Part shown: piece after piece, positions 11,950 to 26,237 of the stretch | Layout of the letters: each line of letters begins with the position of its first letter | Position numbering within the stretch: position 1 is the stretch's first letter | Assembly: GCA_905250025.1 (NCBI GenBank) | Contig: CAJNOJ010000066.1 | Location: forward strand, 310,001-374,000 | Reading direction: 5' to 3' | DNA: 64,000 bases | From: Adineta ricciae | Lineage: Eukaryota; Rotifera; Eurotatoria; Adinetida; Adinetidae | Notes under the pieces: generated by a model | Told to the model about the DNA's origin: nothing | What the model saw: only the letters and a program-made list of their open reading frames with translations | Database searches by the model: none | Position numbers and translations under genes: made by a program

Positions 11950-13528
11950 CCTGATAACGAGTATGAATGGCACCATCGTATATAGCTGTTGTCCACTCGT
12001 AGGGCGCCATTTGCTTTTCAATTTTCCATTATCGGTTGATTGATTTTCTTCTCATTGCTTGTTGATCCTTATCTTTACAGCTCGTACAGATACATGCTGT
12101 GAATGACAGAAAAACGACGATAAAATTTCGACGGACAGATTGATAATTATATCCTGCTAGATATTCAGAAATGTGAACAAATAAGAAACGAAACATTCCC
12201 TGTCGAAGAAATCGAGCTGCATAATTGATTTTTTTGCCAATTAGAAGGACACAAACAGAGCTGTCGACAGCAATTATCGAATGGCGTTAGCATATATTAC
12301 AAACAGCGATCATTTACAGAATAGTCAACATGTGTATATATACATATATCTAAATGCATTATTTGCGCAACTGGCTAGATGGATTGAAGATGTCATTTTC
12401 TAGTCTATTATAAATAAACACGGGAAATATACGACTAACTCTTTTAATCGACTGGAACGAGAACTATAAAATTAAAAGTCATAAATCATACAATTTCGAA
12501 TGTAGATGCCATCGGATTCATTCAATTGTTCTGTTTAGAGAAATGAGAGATGCGTTCGTTCATTTGTATTCTCCAAATGCATGTATTTAAAAAAACCCGC
12601 CATGGAACAAGAAATAAACAAAAGTTAAAAAGAAGTAAAGAGAAAGAAGAGAAACATGCAAACATTTTTCATGCGCATAACATAGTACCTTTTGTCTTTG
12701 TTTTTCATACTAAAATATATATGCAAGAGACGTATTTAACAAAACAAGAAAACAAAATCCAATCTCATAGAATTGCGCGGATAAGTTTAAAAAAACACCC
12801 TCTCCGTTCATCATACTTTTCAAGATAAAATCATGTTTAAAAAAAAGACAGAAACAATCAGATCTTTCGACTCAAGACAAAACGTGATTGAAATCAATGG
12901 AATGCGAGAACACAGAAGTAAATGATCAACTACTAGCAAAGCAACTATCGAGTATAGGAAATAGAAGATAGATACATACATGTCTGGAATGATCCGAGAA
13001 AAGCTATTTAAGCATGTACAGAGATAGTTTTCAAAAATGTATCACGAAAGAAGAAATGAGGAATAAAGCACACAAGTATATTGTTTTGATTTACAAGGAG
13101 AACAGATGAGAAGAAGGTTTAGTATCCATATTAATGGCCCCATTTGGATGATGGAGGTGTGTGTGAGGTTGGAGAAGTAAATGCTTTGTGTTGACGACCC
13201 TAAACAGTAGAAAGTCGACGTTTAGAGTTTAATATGGTTAGATGTTCGAAGAAATAAAATAAAAGAATCAAACACACAACGTTGAAAAACTGTTTTCATG
13301 CAATAGAGATGTCGTTTTTTTTATAGGTATAAAAATTTCATTCTAGTGCAATATTGTTGTTGAATTGTTTTGTAAAGAAAATATATCATTCGAAAGAGAA
13401 ATAGCAAACCATGCGTCATTGATTATAGGTGCATAATTATCAATGTTAATATGTAACTTAATCAAGCAAGATTAGAAAAAAAAAACACGAAGAGCAGCAA
13501 CTTTGACTTTATCGTACTGATTATCTCT
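11950..13528. other. Intergenic region without supported gene
   Basis: About 1.6 kb between the SPSB3-like gene and the BICD 3' end, both on the minus strand. It may contain the SPSB3 first exon and BICD 3' UTR. The frame at 12550-12828 is Lys-rich low-complexity and unsupported. Confidence 0.4.
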
Positions 13529-16500
13529 CTATCGTTTGTTTTGTACTTGTTGATTTCGATTTGACGCAAGAGCTTGCATCATCTGAAACATGCATAAGAG
13601 ACAATAAATGAGGTCGAATGTGTATACATCTCGTCATCATCAAGTATATTGTTTTCATTGATACCAACCTCTTTTCCAAAAAGATACAATTGACTAGACT
13701 ATGACAGTGAGAAGGGATAATTTCGTTTACTCGCTCAATAGTTCGATTAGCATCCAAACTCTTTTCGGTAAAAAATCATCTCGCTATTCGTGTTTGAACT
13801 TACTCGTGGTGGTATGAATCTTCCGCGCCTTTGTTCTTGACTTTGTCCATTGTTACCAACGTTTTGATTGTTATTTACCATATTGTTAGTCGCTGTATTC
13901 GAAACTGTCGTTAACAATCCCATTGGTGATCCACTCGTAGTTGGTGTTGTTGCACTAGCTGTTGAAAGAGTAGCACTCAAATTATTTGTTCGTTTCGGAG
14001 TAGCGACAGTTGTGTGTACTCGTTCATTATCCATTTCTAAATCTTCGAGTTTTTGTGTTAACGCCAGTTTTTGTTCAATTGCCATACGAAGCAGAGAATT
14101 CAATGTTTTCTTTTCTTCTTCGGCAGCATGGACTTGTCGTTGCAGTTCATCTAATTGTGTCACATATTCATCGCAACGTGCGGCAAACATTGCGCGTAAC
14201 GATGCAAATGTTGCGGCATCTTCTTTCAAAGATTTGAGTTCATTACGTAGTTTCGACATCGTTTCTGTGACGATCAATTTCTCATTTTCATATTTCGATT
14301 TCAAATTAGCCAATGCCACTTCGGCTGTTTGTTTATTGGCTTTGAGAACTGTACGCAATGTACCGATTTGTTCACGTTTAGTTGTCAACAATGATCGTAG
14401 TTTGATTATCTAAACAGATATATAATCATGGTTACATTTCTGTTCGTTGAATCGAGTTCAGTTCATTTACTTGATCTTGCAATTCTTTCGTATCGTTAGG
14501 TAATTCATTGGATGAAGATGTTGGTTCACTATTGGGCGAATTTTCTTTGCCTTGATGTTTCAATTGGTGTAAAACTTGATCGAACGATTGTCGGAAATGT
14601 TTCACTTGTTCTTGAAGGATTTCCAAAAGTTGTTGGTTCACCGATGGGTCAATGATTTTGTTGTTGGAATTCAATACTTGCTGTTTTCGTGCTTCAAAAT
14701 CATTTGTCGGTGCTGTTAGACCAACTGACGTGTAGAAATATTTGTAAAGCGTTTCTAATTCTTCGCTTAAATTCATCTAAATAGCAACAAACAAACTGTG
14801 CATGAAAACAAAAACACCAGTTCTATGTCTCACTAGATAATCATGATTCTTAGTGAACAATGTTTGAGAATCATTGCATTGTTTCATTAGAACATTGTTA
14901 TCTTGTTTCAACTTCATAATTGTGCTTTCCTGATCATCGGATTTCTTCTTCAATAGATCTTGATCGCCATTGAACAAATGAAGATTCTTATTAATGATCG
15001 AATCGAGTTGTTCGATCGAGTCAAGTGTTACACTTAACAACTGATTCGCATCGTCGGAAGTCGATTCTGGCGTTTGAGATTTATTTGGCGAAACAATCTC
15101 TATCAAATGTTGAGTCTTATGCGAGAGTATTTTCGTTTTCTCTTTGATAGTTAACAATTGATTGTCAAGAGAAGATTTTATTTGAGACAATTGGACGCAT
15201 TCGAGTTCAAGTTTACGAATTTCATTACCATGGATTTCACTAAAGATACTGTCAATGTAGAAGTATATTCGAATTGAGAATCATTGTACCTGAATAGATT
15301 TCCCACAGGTTGTTGTTCTTGTTGATCATTCTCGAGCATATCACTGTATTCAGTTGATGAAGGAACACGACTGGTATCATCATCTTCAACATCATCATCG
15401 CCTTCGATTAGATAATCGTCATCTACGTGAGTTCCATTATGACCATTCAGTGTCATACGTAACGAATCGAGATTTCGTAGAGTTTCCTACGAAAGAGAGA
15501 AAGAAAAACACGACATTGAGAGAAAATGCCGTTTGTAGAAAGACATACCTGTTGGATTCGATGATCGAGTTGTTGTTTATAAATATGTTTTTGCTCTCGT
15601 TCATCGCGAAGACTATTGTGCAATTCAATTAATTGAGATTCAGAAATGGATTTAAGAGATTCCAATTCTTTCATCATACGATGTACATCATCGATCTAAA
15701 TCGGCACAGAATCAATCAGGCTTATTCGTCAGTTATATGAATAAAGTCTACATCTGATGTTCTTTTGAAATGTCTAGTTTCGTTCGTATTTAAAATTAAA
15801 AAATAAACATCCGGATGAGAAATCTAAAGCGCAGGTGTTAAATATCATCTAATTTCAAGTAGACAAACATAAACTTACAAAAGGAAATCTCCTCTTTCCT
15901 ATACATCCGGTGAATAGACGGAAGAAGGGAATATCCTGTCTATGTGCTAAGATTAATGGGCGAACATATATCACCGATAGGATGGAGATTTATCGAAATT
16001 CAAAAATAGATCTTCGAATGATCGATTTTCTTTGATATTTGCGAATAGACGAAGTTTGAAATGTTACTTATCTGTCTATATCTCCTATGGATCAACTCTC
16101 TTTGTTATCATTACACATCTGTGAGATGATTAACTGCTAACAAGATTAATGAATACTCATTTGGATTTGATTTTCATGAATGCACTTACATTTTCTTGCA
16201 ATTGTTTGTTTTCATGTTTCAAACCATCGAAATCAATGAGATTTTCTCTTAATTTTTGCACTTGCTGTTGCAATGTCACATTGTCTTCTTCTAATTCAGT
16301 ATTGGCATCGATCAATCTTTGTTCCTGCGCTTTCGACTCCTTCAATTCATATTTCAATTTCACCTTTAATTCGTCCAGTTCGTGGATTCGATCGGTTAAT
16401 TCTTGACATGTCGCAGTGATCTTCTCGTTTTCCGTTTGTAAACGTTCATTGTCGTGTTTTAAAGCACGTAAATCATGTTCATGACGTGTAATTTCTCTCA

Positions 16501-16783
16501 TCATGTATTCTTCCCGTGTTTGCTTTTCGTGTAGAAGTGTTTCTTCATTGGTCTCACCTTTTAAAGTTTCTTCTCGTTTATGAGCTTGAAAGGTTTTCAA
16601 TTGACTTTTTAATTGTTCGTATTCTAATTTCAGCAATTCATGTTGATTTTCTAAGTCCCTATGTTTGGATTCTAGGAGATTTTTTTCATCGATCAATGCC
16701 AGACCGTATTCAGCTGCTTGAGTGTTCGCTGAACGTAAACGAGCGATTTGAGCATAGGGATCTTCGTCTTCAGTCGAAGTCAT
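13529..16783 (-). CDS. BICD: Bicaudal-D family dynein adaptor
   Basis: Coiled-coil cargo adaptor that links dynein-dynactin to Rab6 vesicles and RNA-protein cargo. The N-terminus has the family signature '[13 protein letters not shown]' (the A-A-x-x-G box that binds dynein light intermediate chain), followed by long coiled coil with '[18 protein letters not shown]'. The C-terminal exon (ending near 13807) contains '[19 protein letters not shown]', 'KSKYENE' and '[18 protein letters not shown]', nearly identical to the cargo-binding domain of animal BICD proteins. A tail rich in Thr/Asn follows. The last exon adds '[12 protein letters not shown]' and a Lys-Arg end, stop at 13529-13531. Exon 1 is 16783-16190, followed by an intron of about 480 bp; several short introns follow. 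An acceptor-like 'CAATTTGCAG' ends 10 nt before the ATG. Confidence 0.94.
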
Positions 16784-18285
16784 CAGTTTGACGCTGCAAA
16801 TTGTGAGAATGAAGCGAAAGTTAATGAGAAAACAAAGATGTCAATCGCTTACTTGCTGTTTAGAATTTACGTCGAATGAAAAATGTGTTTTTCGATCGTA
16901 ATTATTGATAAAAAACAGAGCGACGAATGCAAATTTATATGATTGATTGCGGACGGAATATAAGCAGAAGAATTACTCTAGAGAGAAAGGTGAAGCATGT
17001 GTGCATGTGTTTTAGAAAGAAAAAAAATACAGGTGGACATTTTTACAATGATATTCGATGGATAAAAAATGATATCACGAGAAAAAAGCACATTATAAAT
17101 GAGGATTATTCATGATCGAAAAAATATTTTTATTTGATACAGGTGATAATTATTGAATTAAGTCATTTTGTTATAGATGTCGCTCGACGATGATGGTCAT
17201 GCTTTCAACTTGTACGATATAAGGTAATTATCATGAAATAAGAATACTCGTTTTGCCTCTTAAGGGTAAATGAAGACGTGTTGGAGTAGAAAGCGTATCA
17301 TATTCTTAATATTCAAGGTTGTTCTTCTTTTGGTTCCTTTTTATCATAAAAAGTAAGTGTCTCGAGTACTCGATTAGGAATACGTATTCTCTCCGATAAA
17401 AAAAAGAGCTAATAAAAGGCAAATCAATAGTATATGTTTGTCTATATCGGTGTCACTCTCGTTGTTCTGTTGATCCATTTTACGACTGATTCAGTAAATG
17501 TTGATGGAACTTGAATGGACTCGATCGAAATAGTTGACTTACTCAGTGAACCAATTCGGTCGGATTGAAAGAAAGAACATTCATGATGTTGTTTAGTAAA
17601 GAGAGCTGATCTCGCCTTGTAAATTCGTTCCTTTATAAGACAAACATTCGTTTTACACATAACTGTCAGAATATTTGAAGAGCTGTCATCACCAATAACT
17701 AGATGAAATCTTCCAATCAAAACAATTTCATTTGTTTTTTCTACCCTCAATAGCAGACAGACAATGTCTCCGATTGATTCTAACAAACAAAGAAATGCAC
17801 AGACTCTTCAAATGATGAGCACTTTCAAGTGTTATTAAAGAAGAATTTAAATGTGTGATGAAATTTGGCCATCTTTCTTCACACATCACATCACTCCCTT
17901 ACTGTTATTGTTCGTTGTGCTCAAGTAGATCGATATCAACTTCATCAACTGACTGATTTCAACGAAACAACGTTCTTTTTGTAGTAAGATTCCTTTATTA
18001 TTTTACTGACATACAACGTCAAAAAGAGAGAGAGAGAAAAAAAATGATATTACAACACAACCCTCTAATTATTATGTGTAAACATATCTGACACAATAGA
18101 AAAGAAACAAACGACCGATCAGACAAAGAAAACTTAGAATAGTATAGCACTAAAATTCAAACAACAAATAATGCACACACTGTTTAGAAAAGAAAACAAA
18201 ACGACTATGCTAATTACACGAGAAACAGAATAATGTACAGAGCAAAAACCGAACGGTAAACATGTCCGAGATGTTTTAGCAACCA
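16784..18285. other. Intergenic region, possible minor open frame
   Basis: About 1.5 kb between BICD and the receptor phosphatase. A minus-strand frame at 17442-17786 is open for 114 codons but begins at TTG and has no recognisable domain; an ATG-led frame just upstream (near 17890) is in another phase and no acceptable intron joins them. I leave it unannotated as a gene. The rest is AT-rich with a short (GA)n tract near 18025. Confidence 0.4.
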
Positions 18286-21200
18286 TTAAAGTGGTGATTC
18301 GTTGTTGAGAAAAAGAATTTTCTTCAACGTTTGTGAGCGATAACTACGTGATTTCTGACGGCGTTTGGAAAACGAATCCATGACAGTTTGAGCAACATTG
18401 GCAAAGGCTGAAGTAGTTGAAGATGTAGATGTAGGTTGAGTAGATGTTGACGCATAAGACGAAATAGGTACAGGTTCATCTAAAGCTTGAGATGGAATAT
18501 ATTGATGCGGTAAATATCGACGGTGATAGCTTGACGTTTGAGTTGAATTGTACGAATTCGGCAGTTTAAGTTCACGGAAGAGAATTTCAGCACAACGGTA
18601 CAAAAAGAATAAATCTCCCTACGAACAAAATCGAATTTCTATAATAAAAAGAAACTTTCTTCAAATCTCTTACATTATGTCGCCAAATACCCGGACGTTT
18701 CGTATGGTAAAGTTTAGCTAATTCGTAGACGTTTAATATTCCTTCCACTTCCATTTGTTCGGTCATTGTATATAGAGCACAGAATGTTGCTAAAGAAAAA
18801 CAGTTTCACGTATGAATTGAAAAGTAGTCAACTGACCAGCGCGATGACCACCGAAAAGATCGTGTACAACTATTGGACTATTCGATTTGATACTCAATCG
18901 AAGCTTTCGTATTGTATTGATCAGATTGAACGATGCTTTCAGGGGTGAACATGCATCTGGCCAATAAGTACTGGAAACGATCTTCACTCGCAGTTCATAA
19001 TCCTCCTTGAATAAACGAAATGGCTCATAGATTGCGATAGATAAGTGGATGACTCTTACTTCAGTTGATTGAAGAAGAAAATCTCGATAGATGTATTCAC
19101 ATTCGAATCGTTCATCGATCAAGCAAACACTGAAACTTCCGCAATCCATAATTTGACTGGGTAGTGGCCAGAAATCAGGCACATCCGGCTAAAACAGACA
19201 CTGAATCGAATGTTCTCATAGTTAGAGCGTATATCTACTTGAGATTTTTCATCGGCATATAATGAAACAATGATACTAGTATTTGTATTCCAAATCATTT
19301 GCCAAAAATCAGTAATTGTATTCATCATCGGATGTTGAGTAATGATAAATTCATCTACTCGGTGGCAACCCTACAAAACATGTCGAAGATTATTGATGCC
19401 TTTTCAACGATATTGAAATCCTTACGTGCATATACGATGCGTTGATATATTCACTACCGGATTGTTTCCTTTCGGTTGAAAGGACCACTCGGCAAGGATT
19501 GTATGGCAAGATTGCTTGTGTGCGATTCTTACTGAGATTTTCTTCCATTTGTCCAAATGATTGTGGATAATCATTGGTTTTCATTTGTGAGAGTATTAGT
19601 TGAAATTGTTTATCTAAACGTGTCAAGTTGGAGTCTTTATCGAAATAATCCAACATTTGGATAATATAATCGAAATTTTGTTCATTTAATTCGATGTCAT
19701 TGTAACCGATGTTTAACAATTGAATGGCTTCAAGTAAAACATCATAGATGAAGATAAATTGTTCTTCCGTCTGAACAAGAAAATTTCGTTGTTGTCGAAT
19801 GTGTTTTAAGAATGATGGGATATTCAATGAATGTTGTTCACGTATCTTTTTTAGCATCGTATCAACAACAATATATGTTCCTGTACGACCAACCCCAGCC
19901 GAACAATGCACAACAATCGGTCCTCCTGATTCAGGATTACATGCGGATGAACGGCGAATAAAAGAAAGAACAGGTAAAGTAAACAATGGTACACCATGAT
20001 CTGGCCAATCGGTATAATGAAATTGATGTACAAGCCGTTCGTATGTAATACGCTAAATACATCACGTTATTCGAATACTAAGGCAAGAAGCAACATTAAT
20101 CACGTACCTTTCGATTGGCTTTACATCGAATTGAAAATATTCGCTTAACATAATAAGCATACGGTATTGTACTGACTAGTGTCACTTGAATGGTACCATA
20201 AGTTTCTGAACCTTCTTGTGGCCAGTAGAGATCGCATTTAACCTACATAGCAATCATTGCTAGACAAACGAGCCTTCTCATATTACAGGATACCACTTAC
20301 TCGTCCGCGTTCTTTGATATTTGTGATCATGACCAATACACTCACATCTTTCTCCCAAATCATTCTCCTAGAACAAGACCGAATCATCGATTAGTTTTAA
20401 CAAATGAAAGGTTCTCCTTCTTAATTACCAAAAATCATTGATTGTGTTTGGCATGGGCCCTTGGGTCGCAATGTACGCATTCGCTCTCTGGTGACCCTAA
20501 TTGAATAGAAGTTCAAAGAAACATTTCGAAATCTAATCTCTTCTGTTTCTATTTACGTCAACATAATTGGCGTTTATGTAATTTCCTCTTCCTTCCCTAT
20601 CTTCACTTGATAATTTAACACGTGAATGATCGTCTAAATTAGAAAATAATTCAGTGAGTTGATTAGTTCAACAAAAGAAGAGCAATGTTTACAAGTTAAT
20701 ATATTGGTGTAGCGATTTTTCGATTTGTTATATTCGAGTTGAGAAACATCCGCTGGAAAGGTGTAGCTTTTCGATACTTCGCAAATATCCTAGACAAACA
20801 AAATCGACTTATTATCAACTGTGTGCACCTTAGTCAAAGAATACATACCTCGAATAAACGAACAAAGCCAAAATCGCCATCTTTATGCATGCGAGCAACG
20901 TAACCAGCGAATTGATTGATTGCGATGGAAGTTGAATCAAACTCTTCTGAAAAGCATAATAATACATCGTGGATTCAATTTAAACAAGTTCGTCTCTTTC
21001 AACATACTGTTATTCCCATCGAAGTAATTCACGCTGGTTCCATTACTGCCATTTCCATCAGTGGAACCGTTGATTTGTACGAGATTCGATCTCGGATGAT
21101 GTTTTTTACGAATTAGATAAACATAATGAAGAATTATTCGGCGACAATCCGGCATGAATCCTCTACTCAAACGAAGAGTCGATTTTTGAAAACTATTCGT

Positions 21201-23405
21201 TACAATTTGATGAAACTTACTTTCGATACGCAATAAAAACCGCCAATGCTGTGAGACTAATAATCGATAGAACAAGTCCAGCGATAATTCCACCGAGTAT
21301 TCGATTTTCTCGTCTAGCACTCGCTCGGGGAATAGATGCTAAAAAAGATCATTTTAGTACAGAAGAAAAAGAACATTAACAAGAAGTCCAAGCAAACCTA
21401 TCCGAGTGATTGGACAAAGTATTGAAACATTGACTTTTTCATTGGAATTGCCATTAATGAGATCATTTTCGACAACAACTGAATAATTGTCTTTCACATC
21501 AACAACATTTGCACTGACATACTGCGAAAACAGAAGAAAGAAAAAAGAAATTCCTTTTTGTGAAACAGTTGGCTCGTTAAGAATGATAGAAAATCATTTC
21601 TTCTGCGAACCATCAATCACACGCATATCTTACATGCATACCATCGACCTACCATCATGGGAATAAGTCTAGCACGGAAATCATCGTCTCCATTCGATCC
21701 CATCAGAGTGTTTTCTATCATTACTATTTGGACACATCTCGATTAACAGATGTCTTCATTCGGTTTATTTTTCTTACACTGTCATCGACACATGTCGAAA
21801 AACTACGGTTTTCCAACGACCAAATCTACAACTTATCTGAATGCTTAACGATTTGTTATCGTTGCGAATCGTGCATTGAGAAGAACAAAAACGACTGCCA
21901 AGACTCATCTGAAATAACTTACTTTATGAATATCGTAGATGTTCTTTTTGATAAAATGTGTTCGACTTGTTCGATAAAAGACATTGTTGGGTTTTAATGA
22001 ATAAATTTGCTTGTCTTTATTGTACAGTTGCATGTGTATCATTAAATGATGATTATTTAGTCCCGATGATTTAATCGAACAGGTTAACGGTGCATAAATA
22101 GGATAAAAATCATCGCAATATTTCACAATAGTTTCAATATACTCAAACTGGTTAGTGGAAAAGATGAACTTGATTTTAAATGTTAAACTCTTTCGTTTCA
22201 AACGATAAATAAATGCATTTAAAGGCTCAGTTGCTGTAAACTCTTTTCTTTGATTATCATAATGATTGTCAGTGAAAGCGACATGGTCTTGATAATCATA
22301 TATTGTTATATTATAAATCTGATTGGAAGATATTAGTTGACTGCGATTAAATTCGACTAATAACATCTGATGATCTAAACGATAACATGCCACTGATTGT
22401 TCGATTAAATCACGATCCATTAATTGATAGGGTTTTTTAACATCATTCGAATTCGATGATAATGTCGTACTATTTATCGTCACACTACCACTATAACGTT
22501 TCCAAATATCGACAGCGGATATGTCTATTGAGTAGAGTGTATTCGGGTGTAATGATGGAAATGTATAAGTTGATAATGTTCCATTGATTAGTGTTCGATA
22601 TTGAATGGTGTCGTTGTATCTAGTGAAACAATCGAATTTCAACCAAAATATTCAAATGTATCTTTCCTTACTTGAGAACTAATTCATAGTAAGTTATATT
22701 GGCATTTCGGTTATAACTATCATCTTCCCAGTCGACGGTTATACTCGAATTGGTTATGTTTCGAACCGAAATATATCGAACATTTAAAGGATGATCTAAA
22801 CAGATAAAAATATCTCATAATTCTAAATTCATCGGTGGTGTTAATTAGCAATCAGAATCATCTTGACTAGTTTGTATTTTTGGATATAATTAACATATCT
22901 ATTGATGATGTCATTCCAACATCAACCTTATTCCTTATCGTTATACTGAATATCTCCCATGTTGACAGATAATTATTTTATTCCTATCAAAAACGATGAC
23001 ATTAAGCCAACGTTGGAGATCTTTGTTTGATGTTAATTAGGGGAAAAAGCATCCGAGTCGTTTGATCTTACCATATGTACGAATTTTCATTCGATATTTT
23101 TCGTTGCTTCCAGCTCCTGTTTGAGAAATTGTTGAGCAAATGAATTCACGATCGAATGGTTGAGTGCCATTGATACGGTAATATCGGCCGCGGTCGGATT
23201 CGTAACGATGATTGGCTACATCATACCATTGAATATCTGCACTATGCGTGAAATCTAGCGGACAGCGTATGACTGCTGAATGAGTACGTGGATCAAGGAA
23301 AACAGCTTCGTTGATTTCGTGGATTGTCGTCGAATTGAGAAGGGAGATGGAGAAGATTTGGATAATAAGAAAAAAATAAACAAAAATCTGATTGTTCGGT
23401 ATCAT
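18286..23405 (-). CDS. Receptor-type tyrosine phosphatase: Ig, FN3, TM, active D1, pseudo-D2
   Basis: Multi-exon type I membrane protein. The ATG at 23405 opens a signal peptide (hydrophobic residues 8-24); the open frame extends further upstream but without ATG. The ectodomain has an Ig-like fold (C..W..C around 23060-23290) and fibronectin III repeats (one near 22430-22800 with 'VDWEDD' and 'YYELVL'). A transmembrane helix near 21240-21310 reads '[21 protein letters not shown]'-like hydrophobics. D1 has the WPD loop 'DWPDHGVP' and signature '[10 protein letters not shown]' followed by '[11 protein letters not shown]', so it should be catalytic. D2 has 'WPDACSP' but the signature reads '[11 protein letters not shown]': the catalytic Cys is Asp. 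A Cys-to-Asp D2 is typical of the R5 group (PTPRG, PTPRZ, fly PTP99A). The cytoplasmic tail is Ser/Thr-rich. A role in adhesion or axon signalling is inferred from family. Confidence 0.88.
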
Positions 23406-23449
23406 TTGTCTCGATATTATGTAAAATCCATTCACATTTGACACATTGT

Positions 23450-26237
23450 ATATACAGGCAGGCTCATTCTGAAAAGAGAAAAAAAAACCTTTGCAGTGAG
23501 ATATAAAACAAAGAAAAATCTAAATAAACTCGAGGCTACACGTAACACTACGGAACGGACATACGATTGAACGAACAGACAAATAAACACACATGTCGGG
23601 CAATTGACATTAGCTTTTCATTGGTGCGTTTTTTTAATCAAATTTTCTTTCCTGTTACTGCTCATATACAGATAAAGATCATTGACCACTATCAAGCAAC
23701 GTCATCTATCGAGGAAATCGAACTCGTCAAGCAAACCACACTAACTCTCACACATTAATCAATCTACGTTAATAGTAGTTGACTGATTATAGCCAATAAA
23801 ATTAACAATTAAGGCGAAATTTATAGCCGTTATTAGAACTGTTAATGTAAATCTTTTCGAATATAATAAACTCGCCGGTAAATCAATATATAAATCATCA
23901 ATAGCTTTCTATTCTGACACATCTAGTTGATGCGCCGTTAAATCCTTTTTGCTTTATCTAAAGACGCCGTTATGCCAGGTTGACTAATGCTTCGATATTT
24001 TTTTCTTCTCTGCCAACCTTCATAACAGCTTCGCTAAGACACATATACCCACACGTTAAGAATGTGAGACATATGACAGTACGGTGGCAATAGCGATGAG
24101 ATTTCGTTTATTTTATCGACGACTTCTTATGATGATACTCAACATTAATGATCCTATGAATAATTTACACACTCAAGATGTCTTCTACATTTGATCGACG
24201 GTTTCGAAGTCTGTTACGAACCGGATTCGGGTGTTTAAGAATGAATAACTCACCACACAATCGCCCGTAAGTGCTTTCAAATTCTTCTGACAAGACTGTA
24301 AAAATGAGATCGAAGGAAATTTTCACGATAAAATTGTAGCAAACTTTCCCTTTTCCAGACGTGTAAAATCCAACGTTTTTACTTCGAAAAGGCCTATCTT
24401 AGCAATTATTTGATCTGTCATCATGCAACATGTTCTCTTGCTATCCACACCAAACACATCATCACTGTTATCAATTTACTATCGAAGTCTTCTTGACTCG
24501 TTCAGCTTTCCATTCCTTCACCTGGAATACTCATTTGTGTCTTTACAATTCTAAAATATTTCATATGAATGAGAAGACTGACAATTGTTCATTTCATACG
24601 AATTCTTACGATGAAAATTTGCATTTTTTTATGATGTAATTAAGATCTTACTAATAAGACATGAATATCTTGTGGTATAGTTTGATAAATACATATCCAA
24701 TATGTCCTTGACGTTCGTCGAATTCTTTCGCTGTAATATCGTATCTCCTTTTGTTCATCGATTCATGTAAACACATCTCCAGTTACTGTTAACACTTTTG
24801 ACTAACAAATGTTTAGTATAGAGGAGAATTCCGCTAGTGTTCGCTCGATGTACATCATTTAAGACAAAATAGCTTCCGATTGTATGAGTTCAGTTATCTT
24901 ATCGCATACAAAAGCTAGAATAAACTGAGATTGATGATTCGGCATCCATATAATCAATAAAAAATTATAAAGGACGTACGATGAAGGTCAATAGAATCGA
25001 CTTATTCGTATTTGTTTTTAGAATCGACAAACCGCAAATTATGTGGTGGTTATTTAATCTACTAAATATCTACTATATTCCATCAAAAATAGCAATTCTT
25101 TTGTATCCTGTAGTTAACTGATCTTTTTATTGCATATTACTAAAGAGCAAATAAGCAATTTCGTTTCAGCATGATGCTTCTTCAGTTTTTTCAACATAAA
25201 TAAATAAATCGATTAGTGCATGTTGTTTTTTTGCTCTAGTTTACTCAAGTATCGATCAAATAGAATTCCTAAACAATCAGAAAAAAAAGGCATCAAGGAC
25301 ATTTCTTCTTCGTTTGCTTTTTATTTGACATCAGAAGAATCAAATCTTTCAATTGAAAAACTAGAGTCTATCTTAATTTTGATAGACACAATCAATGTAT
25401 ATATATATATGTATGTATAAGAAATAGATATATTTATAAATATACATACATAATTGAGATAGAGGTAATTAGTGTTGTCGTAGACGAAAATGTCATTAGG
25501 ATAGCATAAATAAGAGAAAAACAGTATGAGACCAAATTGCACGAAAAAAGAAACAGAACAAACTGTGTATTTTAGGTTACGTCTATCACCAGAAAAAAAA
25601 TGCAGGTTCTACTGTATATACAACATCGTTTTAGCTAAGCAATGTGTTTGAGTGCAACCGCATAGCACAATACGAAGGAGGAGATGATAGTCGCTTTGTC
25701 TCGCTCTCTCCGTGTTACTTAAAGAAGAAAGGAAATACCAGAATACATCATAAAAGAAAACAAACAGGAAGAGACGCGTATATATCTCGTGCGCATCGAC
25801 GCTCTCCGGTAGGGTCTGAAAACGAGAAAGAGGGAGAGAGAGGGAGAGAGAAAATATCGTCCTGTACAAATACGAATAGTAGGGCTATAGCTAGAATATA
25901 CAAAGATGAGAAGGATGGCTAACTGCACCACTTATTGAGTAGACTCGTCTTCGACTAAAAGAATAAGCTGAGAAAGATATCGTTGATATCTGTATAAGAT
26001 TGTTTTGTTATATATCAACCATTCGTTTTGGTCCTCTCTTATTTGACTTCTGTTTATCTTCTTGTGCTTTCAGTTTATCCGAGCGACTCAACCGAGTTAG
26101 ACGACACAACTGTACTTCTTATCTAATTCCATTTTTCAATTCTTTAGTATTTCTCATAAAAAGCACTCGAATTGATTATCAATTCGATCTAGATCGACTC
26201 TTAATTCTCTTCGTTATCGACATACACATACACAATC
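23450..26237. other. Large intergenic region
   Basis: About 2.8 kb between the divergent receptor phosphatase (-) and LIM gene (+); it must carry the promoters of both. AT-rich, with a (GA)-rich stretch at 25826-25851 and TA-rich sequence near 25390-25450. The several frames of 60-90 codons here overlap low-complexity DNA and have no domain content. Confidence 0.45.

Noticed and set aside
13868-14413. Long plus-strand open frame opposite the BICD C-terminus
   Set aside because: A shadow of the strongly conserved BICD coding exon on the other strand.
17442-17786. 114-codon minus-strand open frame between BICD and the receptor phosphatase
   Set aside because: It begins at TTG, has no recognisable domain, and the ATG-led frame just upstream is in another phase with only a 25-bp GT..AG between them, too short for an intron.
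25609-25931. Overlapping open frames on both strands
   Set aside because: Produced by GAGAGA-type low-complexity sequence in the large intergenic region; no homology or splice signals.
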